Assembly (NCBI GenBank): GCA_026122225.1 | Contig: JANEZZ010001867.1 | Span: 124,001 to 188,000, forward strand | Source: Heloderma charlesbogerti | Lineage: Eukaryota > Chordata > Lepidosauria > Squamata > Helodermatidae | Direction of reading: 5' to 3' | Length of the DNA stretch: 64,000 bases | In this document: one piece after another, positions 62,121 through 64,000 of the stretch | Layout: every line of letters starts with the position of its first letter | Position numbering within the stretch: the stretch's first letter is position 1 | Notes under the pieces: model-generated | The model's input: only the letters and a program-made list of their open reading frames with translations | What the model was told of the DNA's origin: nothing | The model's database searches: none | Position numbers and translations under genes: made by a program

Positions 62121-63091
62121 TAGGAGTGCACGAAAGCCACTTACCTGGTCTTGCAGCTTGCTTCGCGGTGGGGGAGAGGTGCTTCGCTGCTCCCCCCGAA
62201 GTTCAGGCCGGGGGGGGAGGCTTCCTGCCTCGCCCGGCCGAAATTCAGGCCGGGGGGGAGGCTTCCCGCCTCGCCCAGCCGAAATTCAGGCCGGGGAGGA
62301 GGCGCCTCGCCTTGCCCGGCCGCGAAATAAAAAGTAAAAAAAAAACAAAATACGCCCCCGTGATAGGCTACGTGACGATTAACGTAGCCTATCATGGCTA
62401 GATCTGCAAAGTCAGCTGTGATAGGCTACGTTAATCGTCACATAGCCTACCACGGGTGACTTAAAAAAAAAAAAAGCGCGTACACAAATGGTGGCCCCCG
62501 TAGGGAGCTGCCATTCGCGTTCCTTATTTGGTCGCTGTAGTCTACGTAAATCTTTACGTAGACTAGGGCGAAAATGAGGGCAATGCAAATAGCGTTGCCC
62601 TTATTTTCGCCGTAGTCTATGTAATCTTTACGTAGACTACAGTGACCAAATAAGGAACGTGAATGGCGGCTTCCTATGAGGGCTGCCATTAGCTGTACGA
62701 GCTTTTTTTTTTTTTTTAAAGTCACCCGTGATAGGCTACGTGATGATTAACGTAGCCTGTCACGGATGACTTTGCAAATCTAGCCATCATAGGCTACATT
62801 AATCGTCACGTAGCCTATCACGGGGGCGTTTTGTTTTTTATTTTTATTGGAATGGCGGCGGCGGCAGTTGGTCAAAAGACCGGCTGCCGCCTCTGCCCCT
62901 GTCGAAGACCTGACGAACCGCCGCCGGGACCCGCCGCCGGGAGGGACATTCGGGAAAGGTAAGTCCCATCCCGGGGGGGGTACAGGGGGCGGGGGGGTGC
63001 AGAGAATTTCTCCCCAAAACTACTTCGGGGGGCTGAACACGTTGGCACTCAGCCCCCCGAAGTTTCGGGAAGAAATTCTCCCCCATCCCTA
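62121..63091 (+). mobile_element. hairpin-array hAT MITE, A-to-B, 971 bp
   Basis: TAGGAGTGCACGAAAGCCAC at 62121 and CATCCCTA ending at 63091, with perfect duplications ATTTTCAA (62113-62120 and 63092-63099). It is among the longest un-nested copies and has the whole array: three A-arm G-rich blocks, two TGATAGGCTACG hairpins, a mega-palindrome centred near 62600, two more hairpins, then the B arm. Both donors intact (complement CACTTACCTGG at the A end; AAAG/GTAAGTCCC at 62959). Confidence 0.95.
62852..62958 (+). other. Putative mini-exon, 107 nt, open
   Basis: ATG at 62852 in context GGAATGG. It encodes MAAAAVGQKTGCRLCPCRRP and then DEPPPGPAAGRDIRE, 35 codons, and ends AG/GTAAGTCCC with GT at 62959-62960 (phase 2). 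It shows the same length, start context and R-D-I-R end as the minus-strand exons at 35306-35412 and 46250-46356. Confidence 0.45.
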
Positions 63092-63830
63092 ATTTTCAAG
63101 GCCTTAAAAGCCTGCAGTGATGGAGCATGGCAGACCTCCAATGGCAGGTTGTTCCAAAGGTGTGAGGCCACTGCAGGCAAGGCCCTCTAATGTGATCACC
63201 CACCTGACCGCTCTCATGGGTGGGCAAATGAGAAGGGCCTCTCTTTCTGATCTTAAAGTGTGGGCAGGCTGATATGGGTGAAGGCGGTCCTTCAAGTAAC
63301 TTGATCCCAAACCATTTAAGGCTTTAAAGATCAAAGCCAACACTTTGAATTGGGCTCAGAAACATCAGTAACCAGTGAAGCTGGCACAGTATAGGCGTTA
63401 TGTGATCAAATCGCCTCGCCCCCACCAATACTTGGGCAGCCACATTCTTGGGCAATACTTGGGCAAATTCTTGGACAATACTTGGGCAGCCACATTCACA
63501 TACTTGGTTCAGAAACTCCAGCATGAGCTGGAGTTTCTGAACCATCTTCAAAGGCATCCCCATGTACAGCTCATTACAGTAGTCCAGCCTGGATGTCACT
63601 AGTGCGTCATTAACTGAGGCAGGGCCTGTCCTCTTCAGATAGGACCTCAGCTGGCATAGCAGCCTAAGCTGGTAAAAAGCACTCCTGGATGCCACAGCCA
63701 CCTGGTCTTCCCCAGTTAGCTCTGAGTCCAGGATGACTCCTAGACTATATACTTGGTCTCCAAGACTGTGCACTTGGTCAAGAGCTCCTCCATATTGTTC
63801 CATGTTGAGGAAAAGGTTTCAAGCCTAGCT
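63092..63830 (-). pseudogene. LINE remnant (L2/CR1 type), C-terminal coding region and 3' part, antisense
   Basis: The minus-strand frame at 63324-63803 reads SLGVILDSELTGEDQVAVAS, RSAFYQLRLLCQLRSYLKRT, then ALVTSRLDYCNELYMGMPLK, the same C-terminal domain as the element at 3142-3720 but from another family. Text at 63100-63380 (CATTTAAGGCTTTAAAGATC, GCCAACACTTTGAATTGGGC) is also typical of these LINE ends. Disrupted by a local duplication at 63430-63545. Confidence 0.75.
63430..63545. repeat. Local short duplications and a perfect hairpin within the LINE remnant
   Basis: ACTTGGGCAGCCACATTC occurs at about 63431 and again at about 63480, with ACTTGGGCAA and TTCTTGG variants between. A perfect 17-bp inverted repeat follows: GGTTCAGAAACTCCAGC (63506-63522) and its exact complement ending at 63543, separated by 4 bases. 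Looks like replication-slippage or template-switch damage. Confidence 0.7.
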
Positions 63831-64000
63831 CTCTCTAGGCTAGTTTTCTACAGGCAGGAAATATTTTATATAGAGGAGCATTCAATCATTAGGCCCCCAC
63901 TTGTAGTCTGGAATGTTACAGTTCCGACACAGGTTTACCACGTCAGGACAACCTTGGCCTTGGGCTGTCACATACTCAACAGGAACTTTTCACTTCAGGT

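Overview
This is non-coding nuclear DNA from a vertebrate, almost certainly a squamate reptile (lizard or snake). The evidence is the mix of repeats: BovB LINE 3' ends (11.7, 38.5 and 54.7 kb), L2/CR1-type LINE remnants, a reptile-type L1, a tRNA-derived SINE, a chimeric 5S-rRNA/CR1-tailed SINE and a Penelope-like fragment. I find no convincing host gene, exon series or functional RNA gene. The longest open frames lie inside palindromic repeats, where the same peptide (I-G-Y-V-N-x-Y-V-A-Y-H) appears on both strands.

The window is dominated by about 30 copies or pieces of one GC- and CpG-rich non-autonomous DNA transposon family, roughly 40% of the bases by my hand tally. Its termini are TAGGGATG...CATCCCTA (variant TAGGGGTG...CACCCCTA), and most copies sit between perfect or 7/8 eight-base target-site duplications (TSDs), which places it in the hAT superfamily. 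I call the two ends A and B. The A end (seen outward) reads AAGGTAAGTGACTTTCGTAC then ATCCCTA. The B end reads GGCGGAATTCTCCGCC then ATCCCTA. Between them each copy is a chain of perfect hairpins: blocks containing AGGCGCTCC, blocks containing GCAAATGGCGGC, and many copies of a near-40-bp palindrome starting GTGATAGGCTACGTAAA. These are separated by A or T runs. Copies are nested in each other, and some are foldback elements with two A ends.

The most unusual signal is that both ends carry a consensus 5' splice site (AG then GTAAG) pointing out of the element. The B arm also carries an ATG starting M-A-x-A-A-A-G-R-K-T that stays open up to that donor in about fifteen copies, with a repeated exon length of 107 nt in one subfamily. 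The copies therefore look like portable first exons. This is inference from sequence only.

Layout: 0-1.7 kb old AT-rich sequence; 1.8-4.0 kb an L2-type LINE split by a hAT copy; 4-17.4 kb hAT copies, an old AT-rich hAT MITE, SINE and BovB; 17.4-20.2 kb quiet; 20.2-28.3 kb hAT cluster; 28.4-31 kb SINE and unclassified repeat; 31-42.7 kb dense hAT cluster including a resolved nest at 34.2-36.0 kb; 42.7-44.5 kb quiet; 44.5-52.9 kb broken hAT copies with Penelope and a 2.5-kb L1; 52.9-62.1 kb mostly old sequence with BovB, foldback MITEs and two other TAGGGATG-ended MITE families; 62.1-64 kb a hAT copy next to an antisense LINE remnant. No transposase gene for the hAT elements is in the window, so they would have to be moved in trans.
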